Assembly (NCBI GenBank): GCA_018806915.1
Contig: JAGKQI010000073.1
Location: 310,001 to 374,000 of the forward strand
Origin: Phytophthora colocasiae
Lineage: Eukaryota > Oomycota > Peronosporomycetes > Peronosporales > Peronosporaceae
Length of the DNA: 64,000 nt
Reading direction: 5' to 3'
Each line of letters begins with the position of its first letter. Position 1 is the first letter of the stretch. Under the pieces are notes generated by a model that worked only from the letters and a program-made list of their open reading frames with translations, did no database searches and was not told where the DNA came from. Position numbers and translations under genes: made by a program. Shown piece by piece: positions 1-10,163 of the stretch.

Positions 1-128
1 TCTTCCAGGCGTCCACGAGGAAACTTCGAGTTAAGTTGACACCTATATAAGAGATCACTACTCTTTATTAGCAGTAAAAAATATAATATTTCGGTTTACG
101 TAAGCCAATCACGTTGCTAGAAATGTTG

Positions 129-1464
129 TTAGTCAGATGCACTATCATCTTCGGACGTTTGTTCATCGCAGGCATCCATAGCCTCGAGATGATTCTTAAG
201 CTTGACCAACTGCCTGTTTGCACTATCAATACAACCCTGCACAGTCGAAGGTGCTAGGTTGGCGAAGGCTCGCTCTAGGCGTGGCCGAATGTCAGCAAAA
301 CGTTGTGGTGGTGGTGTATTGGCGACCGACTTCTCCCCTTTACGATAGCCCAAACAATTTCGATAGGCTGAAGATCTGAATGATATGGAGGAGTGAAAAT
401 CACTTAATGACATTTTGCTCGTGCAATGATAACTACCACAGGAACGACTTGTGCTTTGATGTAGCTAGACAGAATTTCACAAATTGGCTTTTGTTGCATT
501 TTCAGGGACTTCCAGACCATATTCTCGCATTGAATCCAGCATTTTTCCCCGCGCAATGCCTGACTTAGGTGTCGATTTAGGCAGCACTTTGTGGTATTTG
601 GCATTGTCCATCACGATAACACAGCTTTTGAGCCCCATAGTATCTAAACACACTTAGCAATTTTTCCATCCACTCGACGAAATAATCGTGACCAAAACAT
701 TTCCATGATAGTCTTTTGTCTGTTTTCCTCCCTCAAAAATGTCCACCGTATCTGACAGCAGCTGAGCCGATTGTTCGGAGGTACGATCGTTATCATCTAC
801 TGAGCGATCTTTGTCCAAAATTGCAGCTATAAAGCAAAGCCTCCTGCCTTTGTGCTTAGCTTTGGCACTTCTTGTATCCGTCGGATCAAATAGCGAGTCG
901 TTGTGGCGTGCATAGTGCTGGTGTATGTAACTCTCATCAAGATAAACAGTACGCCGCGATGAACGTTCACTGTTGGTCATTTGCTGAATGTATTCTGCCC
1001 TCGCCAAGTTATTAGCAGCAGACAGCTTCAATCCTTTTCCTTTATGAGCACCTCTATCATAACCTTGCCCCTTCAGAAAGCGTTGCACGGTTCGTAAAGC
1101 TGATTTTGAGGCGTCTGCATCGTTCATGTCAACCACTAAATACTCCATTTCAACTAACAAATGCATCACATCTTTAGCTGTCGTTCTAGTCCGGGTCTCA
1201 CAGCGACCACGAATAAAGTCACGCACAGATGCTTGCATTGCCAACGATCGCGGAAGTCGTGTCATTTTATCCTCTCGGTTTGCCGGAAGGGCAGCCGCAA
1301 CAACGTATCCGTCAGCACAATACGCAGACCAAACATCTCCGACTGTTTTGTTTGAGCGGTTGAGTAATCGAGCGATTTTGTTGGTCACTCCTTCGTTTTT
1401 TGGCTGCACTTCTCTGCGGAAATTGGCCTCGACGAGGTTTCTTGCTGCGGCGCTTGGACGCCAT
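129..1464 (-). pseudogene. DDE transposase (IS630/Tc1-like superfamily), frameshifted
   Basis: The longest open piece (1409 down to 654) begins with a helix-turn-helix-like stretch (GVTNKIARLLNRSNKTVGDV) and carries the first catalytic Asp in VYLDESYIHQHYARHND near 950. After a stop at 654 the second Asp is seen in another frame as VIVMDNAKYHK near 610. The block PPYHSDLQPIEIVWAIVKG, with the probable third acidic residue, lies near 340-385 in a further frame. An Asp/Glu-rich tail ends at 129. An ATG at 1464 starts a Lys/Arg-rich leader in a different frame from the domain. The order DNA binding, D, D, E fits a cut-and-paste transposase of this superfamily. At least three frame changes make it inactive as read. 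I could not find convincing terminal inverted repeats. Confidence 0.75.
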
Positions 1465-1801
1465 CTCTGAATGTGAATTCTGCAGTGGTATTGCTATTTT
1501 TGACTCCGATTTGCGGCGGGGATAAAACAGTCACCTGTACAACATAATAAATTGAATGGTATATAATGTCAACATATATGTATTCACACGGTTCAAATAT
1601 CCTGTTGTCAGTGGCTAAAATGGCGTTAGGGTTGCGATACAAAATAACATCGCATCTAGTATGCAAGGTCTCAGGAGATAAAGCAGCTGGCTTACCGCAT
1701 ACAGTGTCAGTTGCAACAGCTTGGGAGCTTCCAAATTTTGTAGAAATCGACGTAGTATTGACGAAGTAATACCAAAAACCGTCCTCGATGCTGTCGCCCT
1801 C
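1465..1801. other. Non-coding stretch between transposase and G1 LTR
   Basis: No coding region is recognised. Short open frames here have no protein-like features. It may contain the outer end of the transposase element, but no terminal inverted repeat could be paired with sequence left of 129. Confidence 0.4.
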
Positions 1802-1948
1802 TGTAAAAGATATCTATAGTGTAACCTATATAGAAGGTGATAGGTGGCTGCGGAGCCACCTGCCACGTGTCACCATGATGTGTGACACACCAAATGTATC
1901 CACTTCGGAAGAGTGACTAAAGTCACTCTTCAATGTAACCCCGTTACA
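1802..1948 (-). repeat. 3' LTR of G1
   Basis: Read on the minus strand it starts TGTAACGGGGTTACA at 1948 and ends TTTTACA at 1802. It is nearly identical to 9789-9935. The 15-nt start is itself an inverted repeat shared with the G2 LTR. The LTR is almost wholly made of hairpins: 1842-1849/1854-1861, 1867-1873/1882-1888 and 1908-1918/1921-1931 (11-bp arms). Confidence 0.85.
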
Positions 1949-1962
1949 TCCTCCCCCACTTA
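1949..1962 (-). other. Polypurine tract of G1
   Basis: On the minus strand the sequence AAGTGGGGGAGGA directly precedes the LTR start TGTAAC. This is the expected site of plus-strand DNA priming in LTR retrotransposons and fixes the inner LTR boundary. Confidence 0.75.
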
Positions 1963-2308
1963 GATTCGACTCTCGTCCAATCAGAGAAGAGAGAAAATCC
2001 CTTTCACATTTCTCTCTTCAATGTCGAAATCGATCGACCTGCCGCCAGCTCTTATCGCTGCGGCTTCTGCTCTCACAGAGCACAGGGCGCACTGCCAACG
2101 CGTACCAGGCTTCCTTGGAAGCCCAGCAACATGTCTGCAAAGGGTGCAAACCCAGACGCGCAAGCGTCTTCACGGAAGAAGGCTGCAAAGCCAACTTCCA
2201 AGCCAGCCAAGCCTCGCGGCAAGGCTTCCCGGCACTTCATGAGGCCACCGATGTGGCCTCCAGGGCTCTTAGCTCGCCCAGCAGCACTGCTGCGACGGCT
2301 AGCCCTAG

Positions 2309-4324
2309 CCAAAGAGCGCAGTAGGTCTCCGTCCCTACCGCCTGATACTCGACCGAATCCTCGGTTTCGAGTATAGGGACCATAGTCCCGGTTCCTGGAG
2401 TCCTTCCGAACAGGAAGCGACTCTTGTCATCTACTCGGGCGACGAGAGCGACAACGGCGACGCCGAGGGCAAGCCTGCGGCGGGTGCTCCGACCACGGAG
2501 GAGCACCATGGAGACAAGGACACCGCGTCCAAGTCTCCCGACAACACCAGCGGCCGTGGTGGCGACACTACGCCACCACCTGTCAGATATCTGACACTTG
2601 CTGAAGGGCGCGAACGCGCCCGGGCCATTCAGGCAGAGGAGAAGGTGCCCAGCACCAACTCCAAGAAGCGTCATGCTTCACAGTCTCCTCGTCAAGACAT
2701 GACAAGGAGAAGGGAGCTCGAAGAGATCTTCGGCCCCGACGACGTCGACGATGACGACGCCGATGAGGAGGAGGGGCTCATCCGCGAGCCCCAAGAGATC
2801 ACTAACGATCTCGATGAGCAGCAAGAGCTCTTTCAGGCTGCTCAACAGCCAATGCGCACCGCACCAACGGTCGCAGGTGGGTCTCATCAACACGATGAGG
2901 ACTCTGCCCACCAGCGGGGCTACTACCCGCCCGATCAAGGCTCGGGAGCTGCTGCGTATCTCGAGCAGCTCCAGGACCCGCGTCCTCTCATAGGGGGCCA
3001 TACCTCCAAAGGCGCCTATGAGCGGGCCTTGGTTCAGAAAGAACCTCTCTTTCAAGGCAACCTCTCTGTTGCCAGGTGCGTGCTTCTAGCACAGCACCGA
3101 ATTCCTCTCAAGGAATTCACCTCGCTTCGCAAGAAGCCTGAGACTAAGGGTGGTCTCAAGCCCACATGGGGTTACCCATGGGTTCTCCCAGAGAACACTG
3201 CGTCGTGGGTCGACGCTGAGGACCTCTTTTGGCAATGGGTCCGGTTGACAGTCAAGTCAACCCAGGAGTACAACAAACTCCGTGACGAAGATCACCTGGA
3301 GGACATCCTCCGCCTCCGGGACCTTCGTGTCTAGTTTGCCCACCTCGTAGGCAAACGGCAGCTCCATCATCAGATGGAGCGACTGAGAACTGAGTCTCAG
3401 TCCAGCGCTCACAATGAGCGCGGGTATGGAACACATACACCTGTGTTCCAACCCCGTTCAGCGGCTAAGAAGCCGCGGACTACTTACGAGGCTGCCGCCG
3501 TGCCTCTTCCCAGCACGCGACAGCCTTCGGGCAGTCAACCTGGAGCCGCTCAATTGGCTCCCAGGTACTCTGCGACGCAGGGTACCCGCGCCACTTCACT
3601 CGGAGCTGGCGCTTCCCACCGCGACGCCGCTCCTGGAGAACCCGCTCCACATGGTAGTGGCGTTCTCCGTTCCGGTCAAGCAAAGCCGGAGGAGGCCTCG
3701 CTCGACTGCTCTTTCGAGCCGTCCCCGACGTTGGGGACTCAGAGGCCTTTGACTGGGCCTCTTGACCAACTTGTTGCTGAGCAACAGGAGGAGATCCGTC
3801 TCCTCCGAGCGCGTGTCCTTGCGCTTGAGGGTGCTCTTGGTCTTGAGCATGGCGGCCAAGTTGCCCCTGCAGCCGACCTGCCTGGTGTCTTGCGCCAGTT
3901 GGAAGACCTGCGTCTCGCGATGCAGGATCTTCATGGTCGTGTAGACCGTAGTGCCTCTTCGCGGGCACTTGACTCCCTTCGTCAAGAGGTCTACGACCTT
4001 CAGGCGACGATGTCTCGCCGGGAGTCGCAACCGTACGCGTACTCCCCGTCGTCGCGCGACTCGCGCCTAGGGGCCTACTCGCTTGGCCCCTCGGTGTATC
4101 CACACCGCTCGTACCTTCCACCGGGGTACGGCTTCGCCCCTGGGAGTCACCAAACTCCCTATTACCTGGGGCGCTCTGCGCCTGACGCTCAACCTCGCGT
4201 CGAGGAGGTTCACTCTCCTCCTCGCGGCCGCCTTCAACCTCTTGAGGGGCCGCATGACCCTGAGGGTCATGGTACCGCTTCAGACGACCCACATAAAACG
4301 TCGGGTGGGTCGTCATCGACTTAG
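2309..4324 (+). CDS. Antisense ORF of G1 (one in-frame TAG), acidic and coiled-coil protein
   Basis: One reading frame stays open from 2309 to 4324 except for a single TAG at 3332-3334; the part after it has its own ATG at 3374. It runs opposite to G1 pol and overlaps the integrase tail and chromodomain (3480-4324). The first part has a Ser/Lys/Arg-rich leader, then RRELEEIFGPDD followed by a run of about ten Asp/Glu residues, then a Trp-containing segment (ASWVDAEDLFWQWVRL). The second part has a heptad-like coiled coil (LDQLVAEQQEEIRLLRARVL and LRQLEDLRLAMQDLHGRVD) and a Tyr/Pro/Ser-rich tail. An ATG lies at 2698; further ATGs upstream (for example 2131) are in another frame. I know of no family for it. 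G2 has an equivalent frame in the same place, which argues against chance. Confidence 0.5.
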
Positions 4325-5114
4325 GCAAGTCGATCGTGTAGGCAGCACCGTGCCTACTCAGGACCTTAAAGGGTCCAATGAAGCGATGCTTCAGCTTGTT
4401 GCTCACCGTGGAGCTAACAGTGTTAAGAGGTAGGTTCCTAGTGTCGAGTAGCACTGAGTCACCCACATTAAATACACTTAAGTTTCCTCTCCCATGTTGG
4501 CCTGAGTACTCCTTTTGCTTGTCCTGTGCGAGTGCCATTGCATCTCGCACCCGGCTGATCACATTCAGCCTGTTGCCGACAAATGTCGACAACTTCTTCC
4601 GCAACGCGGCTGGTTCCACACCGGAAACCTGGGAGGAAAGCTCTTTCCGAGCCTCTCCCCCACTTACTCTCGAAGCCGCGGTGCCCCACCCAGTGTGAGC
4701 GGCACCTGGGGTTCGAAGCCCGTTCAAGTAGAACGGCGTGAACCCCGTTGACGCGTGTACCGCGTTGTTGAGTCTGCAAATCTCAACCATAGGCAGCTGC
4801 GCTGACCAAGAGCGCGGCGCCTCAGCGCAAACACTGCGCAGCACGTCCTCAACCACTCGGTTGACGCGCTCAGTCTGACCATCGGTCTGCGGATGGTCCG
4901 CTGTTGACATCGTCAACCGTGTTCCAATCAATTGGAACAGCGTTTTCCAAAACGCAGCGGTAAACCGCGGGTCGCGGTCAGAGACAACAGTCTCAGGCAA
5001 CCCGTGATAGCGGAAGACGCTATCAAGGAACAACTTCGCAGTTTGTTCCCCGGTAATGGTCTCAGAGACCGGAGCAAGATGCACCATCTTGCTCAACCGG
5101 CATACAAACACCAC
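3480..5114 (-). pseudogene. G1 pol: integrase core and chromodomain
   Basis: The frame starts inside the integrase core (KMVHLAPVSETITGEQTAKL, VVSDRDPRFTAAFW, STADHPQTDGQTERVNR), which gives the second Asp and the Glu of the DDE triad. A long low-complexity linker rich in Gly, Arg, Gln and Glu follows. The C-terminal chromodomain reads YHVERVLQERRRGGKRQLRVKW, then WEPIERL, and ends at 3480. Known chromoviral integrases use this domain to choose heterochromatic targets. The linker and chromodomain are overlapped by the antisense frame. A frameshift at about 5115-5135 separates it from the upstream pol piece. Confidence 0.8.
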
Positions 5115-5133
5115 AATGCCGGTGTTCTTCTGG

Positions 5134-6090
5134 TCATCGGCCGGAAGGCCGAAGACAAAAGTCGAGACTCATCGACTTCCAGCAGTCCAGTGGGACTGGC
5201 AGGCTCTGCAGCGGAGCCGACGCGTGCCCCGCAGGCTTCACGCGCTGACATGTTTCACATGTCTTGATGTACTTGGCCACCCACTTGTACATGTGGGCCC
5301 ACCAAAACATCAGAGAGACCCCATGATAGGTCTTCTCTCGGCCCAAGTGGCCACTCGAAGGCACATCGTGTGCCTCGTGAAGTATATCATACTTCAGATC
5401 CTCGTCGTTCGGAACAACGACCCGCGGAGGATCCCCGGGCTCCACCCGATAGTGGAGCAGGCCATCGGCCCACTCATAGCGGTGGAGCCGTGCCCGCTGT
5501 CGAGGCGTAAGCCATTCGACCTTGGCATCCGTGCCAGCGGACAAATACCGCACAATAGGGGCGAGGGCGTCATCGTCCCGATACGCCAAGCGTATTCGAT
5601 CGTAAAGATCCGTCGTGGCCCGACTAATATGAGCGAACTCATAGTCGGGCCTGCGCGACAAAGCGTCGGCAAACGTGTTGAGCTTGCCAGGCTTGTATTC
5701 AACGCGGAAGTTATACTCCGCGAAGAATGACAGCCAACGCGCCATCCGCTGCGATAAGTGCGGCGTATGGATGGCTGTCCGCAAGGACGCGTGGTCCGTA
5801 TAGACCACAAAGGGCCTTGAGCCCAGAAGATGCACCCTGAACTTGACAAGGGCATACTTCATCGACAAGAGTTCCTTGTCGTGAACGGGATAATTCCGTT
5901 CGGCAGCCTTCAGCTGCCTGGACTGGAACGAGATCACCCTATCTCGTCCCTCATCGTCCTGTCTGTTGCAATAGCGCACATCCAATTGCATAGTCGGAAG
6001 CGTCACAGACAACGCTAAACGACTTGGCATCGTCCGGCAACGCCAGGACGGGCGCGCATTGCAAGCTCGCCTTGATGCTATCAAAAGCAT
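5134..6090 (-). pseudogene. G1 pol: RNase H and integrase zinc-binding domain
   Basis: RNase H signatures include YTDHASLRTAI and FRVEYKPGKLNTFADALSRR. They are followed by the integrase HHCC region (HDVPSSGHLGREKTYHGV, then CETCQRVKPAGHASAPLQSL) and the start of the catalytic core (SMSLDFCLRPSG). It connects by frameshift to 3480-5114 downstream and to the RT pieces at 5951-6413 upstream. Confidence 0.8.
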
Positions 6091-7115
6091 CCTGGTGCTG
6101 GCGCTCCCAGCACCACTCGGCCTCCTTCTTCAGAAGGTCCGACAAAGGCTTTGCGAGTCCCGCATAGCCAGCACTGTACTTGTGCAAGTAGTTGGCTAAG
6201 CCCAACCGCTTCCCTCAGATCCTTCTGTGACCGAGGAACAGGCCATGCCGCAATGGCTTTGACCTTGTCAGGATCCGCTCGGACCCCGACGCTGCTGACG
6301 AAGCAGCCGAGGACCTTAATCTCCTCAGCTGCGAAGACGCACTTGTCGATGTTGGCATAGAGCTTGTTAGCTCTCATGACCTCAAACACTCGACGGAGGT
6401 GCTCTCGATGCACCTCTATAGCCGTCTTGCCTCCTCGGCACGGCTATGGACGAATATATCGTCAAAGTACGTCTGCGTGAACGCACGCAAAGGTCTAAAC
6501 AACTGTGTGACCAAGCGATTGAAGGTCGCTGGTGCGTTGGATAGACCTTGTGGCATTACCAGCCACTCCCCAGAGCATACCGCTCGGCGTGCTCACGGCC
6601 GTGAGCGGGATATCACACTCACGCATCAGGATCTGGTAGTATCCATCCACCAGATCCAGCGCGCTATACAGCGTGCAGCCGGACATGTTGTTCAACAACA
6701 CATCCTTGCGAGGGATCGGCGTCTGTGCTGGCACAGTCGCGCTGTTCAGCTTATTGTAAGCATGAACCAGACGCCACTTCCCGTTCGGCTTGCGAACGCA
6801 GAAGGTTGGCGTCGAGTGCGGGGACTTCGATTCCCGCACCATTCCCGCTTTCGCCTTAGCGGCGAAGAACGCGTCAATGACGTCGCTCTGCTCTCGGGGC
6901 AGGGGCCATTGACGCGTGACACAATACTTTGTGCCTGGCACGAGATCAATCTCGTGCCTGATCCCTCGGTCTGGTGGGAGCTTTGAGGGTGGGTCCACAT
7001 CCTCAAACTCCTTCACTAAAGGATACAGCGGATCCTTTGGATTCTTCAGAATCTCGGAGCCCGTGCGCGACGCACGTTGCTTCCGGAACTCCTCCAGGAC
7101 GTCTTCGTCCATCAC
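5951..7115 (-). pseudogene. G1 pol: reverse transcriptase, frameshifted
   Basis: The N-terminal RT piece (7115 to 6495) contains GIRHEIDLVPGTKYCVTRQW, the motif PTFCVRKPNGKWRLVHAYNK and TLYSALDLVDGYYQI with the first catalytic Asp. The next pieces (6413 to 6081 and 6205 to 5951) contain LRRVFEVMRANKLYANIDKC and a connection region (GLANYLHKYSAGYAGLAKPL). I did not find an intact YxDD box in frame; it should fall near 6420-6490, where the frame changes. Confidence 0.75.
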
Positions 7116-7900
7116 TGAGGAGGAGTTCCAACTCCTCTGGAGTGGGCTCCGGCCTAAGGAGAACCATCTCGATATCTCCGGCCTTCAACTCGACCAGGAA
7201 GTCCTCCATCGCGACGTCCTCGAGGTTCAATAGCTCTGATACCTCAGGCAGGGGTGCCAACTCGATGGCCCCCGCCTTCACGCGATGCCCGGTCACGCCG
7301 TCGAAGATGTGATAGCATTCTTCGACCGACTGTGACCTAGAGCCTTTAGCTCCTGTCCCAAGTCCTCGTGGACTTCTTCCGGGATGGTATTCTACCAGCC
7401 CCGGCTTACGACCATGGCGTGGGGTTAACTTACCCACGCCAGGTGGTGCCACTACGATGGCATCACGAGCCCTCATGGCTCCGTGCGGAACTGGCGTTAC
7501 CCGCATCGGAAGCACCCTTGGTGTCTTCCTGATCAGTTATGGTCTGAGCGACCTTGCGTGGAACTACTTCTCTCACGCCTGGTGATGCCACTACTTCGGC
7601 ATCACGAGCCCTCGTGGCTCCATGCGGAACTCTGTTACCCGCATCAGTTATGGTCTGAGCGACCTGGCGTCGAACTACTTCTCGTACGCCTGGCGATGCC
7701 ACTACTTCGGCATCGCGAGCCATCTTGGCTTCCTGCGGAACTCTTTGATCCGCTTGTGGACCTAAGTTACCCACCTGGTTAGTGCTCTCGGGCACTACCA
7801 CAGTCGCAGCCTGTACGTCACTGCGACTTCGTGCGTGAGGCCCTGCTGTCGTTGCAGACCCACACGTAGGGCAAGGGCCTCCGCCCGTTGCCCCAGCCAT
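7116..7900 (-). repeat. G1 spacer between protease and RT with tandem repeats
   Basis: Read on the minus strand this stretch encodes repeated blocks of about 40 residues containing VPHGATRARDAEVVASPGV and REVVPRKVAQTITD. The repeats are clearest at 7528-7790 and fade towards 7440. It joins the protease region to RT and has no catalytic motif. G2 has a different repeat-rich spacer in the same place (19130-19870). Confidence 0.6.
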
Positions 7901-8029
7901 CCATGGCCCACGATCACTTCTCGTGTGGGGCGATGTAGCACCGACTACACCAGCCCCAAATACTCCTCGGACGCTGCCGCGTCCTGGCGGTTCAAGCGAA
8001 CGCGCCAGTCCTGACAGAGGTGAGGAACA

Positions 8030-8480
8030 TGACTCACCAAAGCTCTGTCAGAGACTGCAGGCCAGCTAGCCCCAATGGCTTTGCCGCGCCAATCGATCAG
8101 GGCTCGTGCTTCTCAAGCCACGGCATCCTAGGATCAAGTCGTACTTGTCCATCTCGAGGACAATGAACGACTCCACGCTGTCGAAGTCCTCAAACTTCAC
8201 AGCCAGGTCCACCTGGACCTTTGGTACTTCCACCACCCGTACCATCGGCTAGTCGTACGGCGACTAGCCCACTTCCCCTCGCTCACGTAGAGCGTCCTCA
8301 AACTTGCCGCGATTCCTTGCGACAGTTTGTCGGCGAGCAAAGTTCTTGCTCGCCCCAGAGTCTATCAAGACTCTAAAGGGGTTGTTAAACCCCCGTACAC
8401 TCGCGTGTACCACCAGCAGCCCACCGCTGCCCTTCTCCGCTTTGAGAGTCCCAAGACTCTCTGGGGCTAAGTCTCACTGC
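8030..8480 (-). pseudogene. G1 retroviral-type aspartic protease region
   Basis: On the minus strand the active-site motif VLIDSGASKNFARRQ is readable near 8330-8370. A flap and second-loop region (FEDFDSVESFIVLEMDKYD, then LILG) lies near 8100-8190. The two parts are separated by in-frame stops near 8250, so the copy is broken. Confidence 0.6.
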
Positions 8481-8510
8481 GTGTGCCTCCCGCACCACCT
8501 GCATGGGGAC

Positions 8511-9548
8511 TTAGTGTTTCAGTAGGGCGCCCCGCCCTACTGGTCCCCAGATTCCCCTGACTCTTGGGCGCCGGCTTCTTCCAGCGGCCCTTAGAGGCCT
8601 TGAGGCTTGGAAGACCTCTTCCATTGCCCCCCAGAGGGGCAGACACGTGCGAAGTGTCCGAAACGCCCGCACTCGAAACAGCGGATGCGTTTCTGCTCGG
8701 CGAGCCCCAAGTCCATAGGGGCTGGTCCCGAGCCTGCTCCATTCCCAGGAGCACTGGCCGACGCCGTCGTCGGCCCGCTGTGGCCTGCCACGCAGAGGCA
8801 GGAGTCTGAGCCTGTGTATGGCTGTACTCCTCCTGGAGCGCGACTTGAATCGCCTCTCCATCGTGTTGACCTGCACGCGGAACAGTTGCGTGCGGGCCGG
8901 GCTTACTCTTAAGCCGTCCATGAACACAGTTACTTGGATGTGTTCAGGTAGGGGTTTCCCTACCAGAGATGCCGCGAGAACGCGCATCTCTTGGATGTAC
9001 TCATGCAGAGTCACGTTTCGCCTTGCTTGCAGGCTAGGAAGCGTGACCGCTGGCGATACTCATAGTTCGCCGGGAGGAATGCGGCCCGGAAGCTGTTCGC
9101 ACAGCTGGGCCCAGGATGTAAAACATCCAGGCGACGTCGCTTCGCGCGTGTACGCCCATGTCTTCGCTCGACCCCGAGGTTAGACAGCGCGAAAGCGACC
9201 GAAGTCGCTCCACCGAGATGAGCCGCCTCCATGGCGAGCTCAACTTCTCGGATCCAGAAGTGAAGGTTTTCACCTTCTTTCCCTTCATAGGGAAGAACCT
9301 TGAGTCTTAAAGGCTTGGGTTGAACCGGCCTCGGTTCAACCACAGGAGCCTCAAAGCGTTCCTCGAACGTGCTCAATGAGCCCACGTTCGTACATGTCGA
9401 ACGCCGCCACGCGTTCGGCCTGCTCGGCCGGCGTCGCCGCCGCCAAGCTTCGGAAGGCATCCATCCCAAAGATGCCCGCCATCTTCCGGACCGACTCAAA
9501 CTGAGAGTCGGTCAAGTGAGGAAACTCACTTCGATCCATGATGGCCAA
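8511..9548 (-). pseudogene. G1 gag, frameshifted, with CCHC zinc knuckle
   Basis: The ATG at 9548 or 9542 starts MAIMDRSEFPHLTDSQFESV. A second frame (about 9365 to 9011) carries the retrotransposon gag core (LPYEGKEGENLHFWIREVEL). A third (9014 to 8511) holds TLHEYIQEMRVLAASLVGKP. The zinc knuckle CFECGRFGHFARVC is near 8645-8690. Two frameshifts break the gene. Confidence 0.75.
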
Positions 9549-9788
9549 CTACTTCTGGCCACAGAGGATTCAGGTAATCAATCTACCCGCGTAGGCGTAG
9601 GATTGACTACAGTGCTACTAAGTGTGACAGGGGTCACACAGCACTTCACACAGAGGAAAGGCTTGAGTATACTAACTCTAGTGAACGGCAGTTCACTCGG
9701 TCCCAAAGACTTAGGAGACTAACTAAAGATTAGGTAGATTTAAGACTGAATATATTATAGATACTTGTTAGCTTGGCCTGCAATACAA

Positions 9789-9935
9789 ACTAAAAGATAT
9801 CTATAGTTTAACCTATATAGAAGGTGATAGGTGGCTGCGGAGCCACCTGCCACGTGTCACCATGATGTGTGACACACCAAATGTATCCACTTCGGAAGAG
9901 TGACTAAAGTCACTCTTCAATGTAACCCCGTTACA
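9789..9935 (-). repeat. 5' LTR of G1
   Basis: It matches 1802-1948 apart from a few bases at its inner end (TTTTAGT instead of TTTTACA, and one base in the GTTAAA/GTTACA box). On the minus strand it starts at 9935 with TGTAACGGGGTTACA. Confidence 0.85.
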
Positions 9936-10163
9936 CTCCCTCAGTGTGAAGACTAAGAAGCAGCGCTTCGAAGAGCAGAGCTGGGACTCGTTGAGGTCGA
10001 GTCCCTACTACGAAGTTCTGCGGGAGTACAAGGATGTACTCCCGGACGAGATTCCTTCGGAGCTTCCGAAGGACAAGGGCGTACAGCACGAGATTGATCT
10101 CGTGCCGGGCACGAAGTACTGTGTTACACGGTGGTGGCCACTGCCGAGTGAACAAATTTCTGA
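9936..10163 (+). pseudogene. Fragment of a G2-family Gypsy element (before RT)
   Basis: It reads KTKKQRFEEQSWDSLRSSPY, then EYKDVLPDEIPSELPKDKG and HEIDLVPGTKYCVTRWWPLP, the segment just before the RT fingers. It is homologous to 20085-20300 in G2 but lacks the many single-base insertions seen there. Its left edge coincides with the G1 LTR, so G1 probably inserted into it. Its right edge joins the gag-protease fragment near 10163. Confidence 0.7.

Larger units (their letters stand above)
1802..9935 (-). mobile_element. Ty3/Gypsy chromovirus G1, LTR to LTR
   Basis: Two near-identical 147-bp LTRs bracket gag, protease, reverse transcriptase, RNase H, integrase and a C-terminal chromodomain, all on the minus strand, which is the chromovirus order. 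The polypurine tract lies directly inside the left LTR. The coding regions are broken by several frameshifts, so the copy is probably non-autonomous. No clean target duplication is seen. The right flank (ctccctcagtg) matches the inside of a G2-family element, while the left flank does not, which suggests rearrangement after insertion. The plus strand between the LTR and the integrase holds a long antisense frame, and short inverted repeats tile the whole element. Confidence 0.85.

Noticed and set aside
1797..1801. ccctc left of G1 and ctccctc right of it as a target duplication
   Set aside because: The repeats are not at equivalent positions relative to the LTR ends, so no clean 5-bp duplication is supported.
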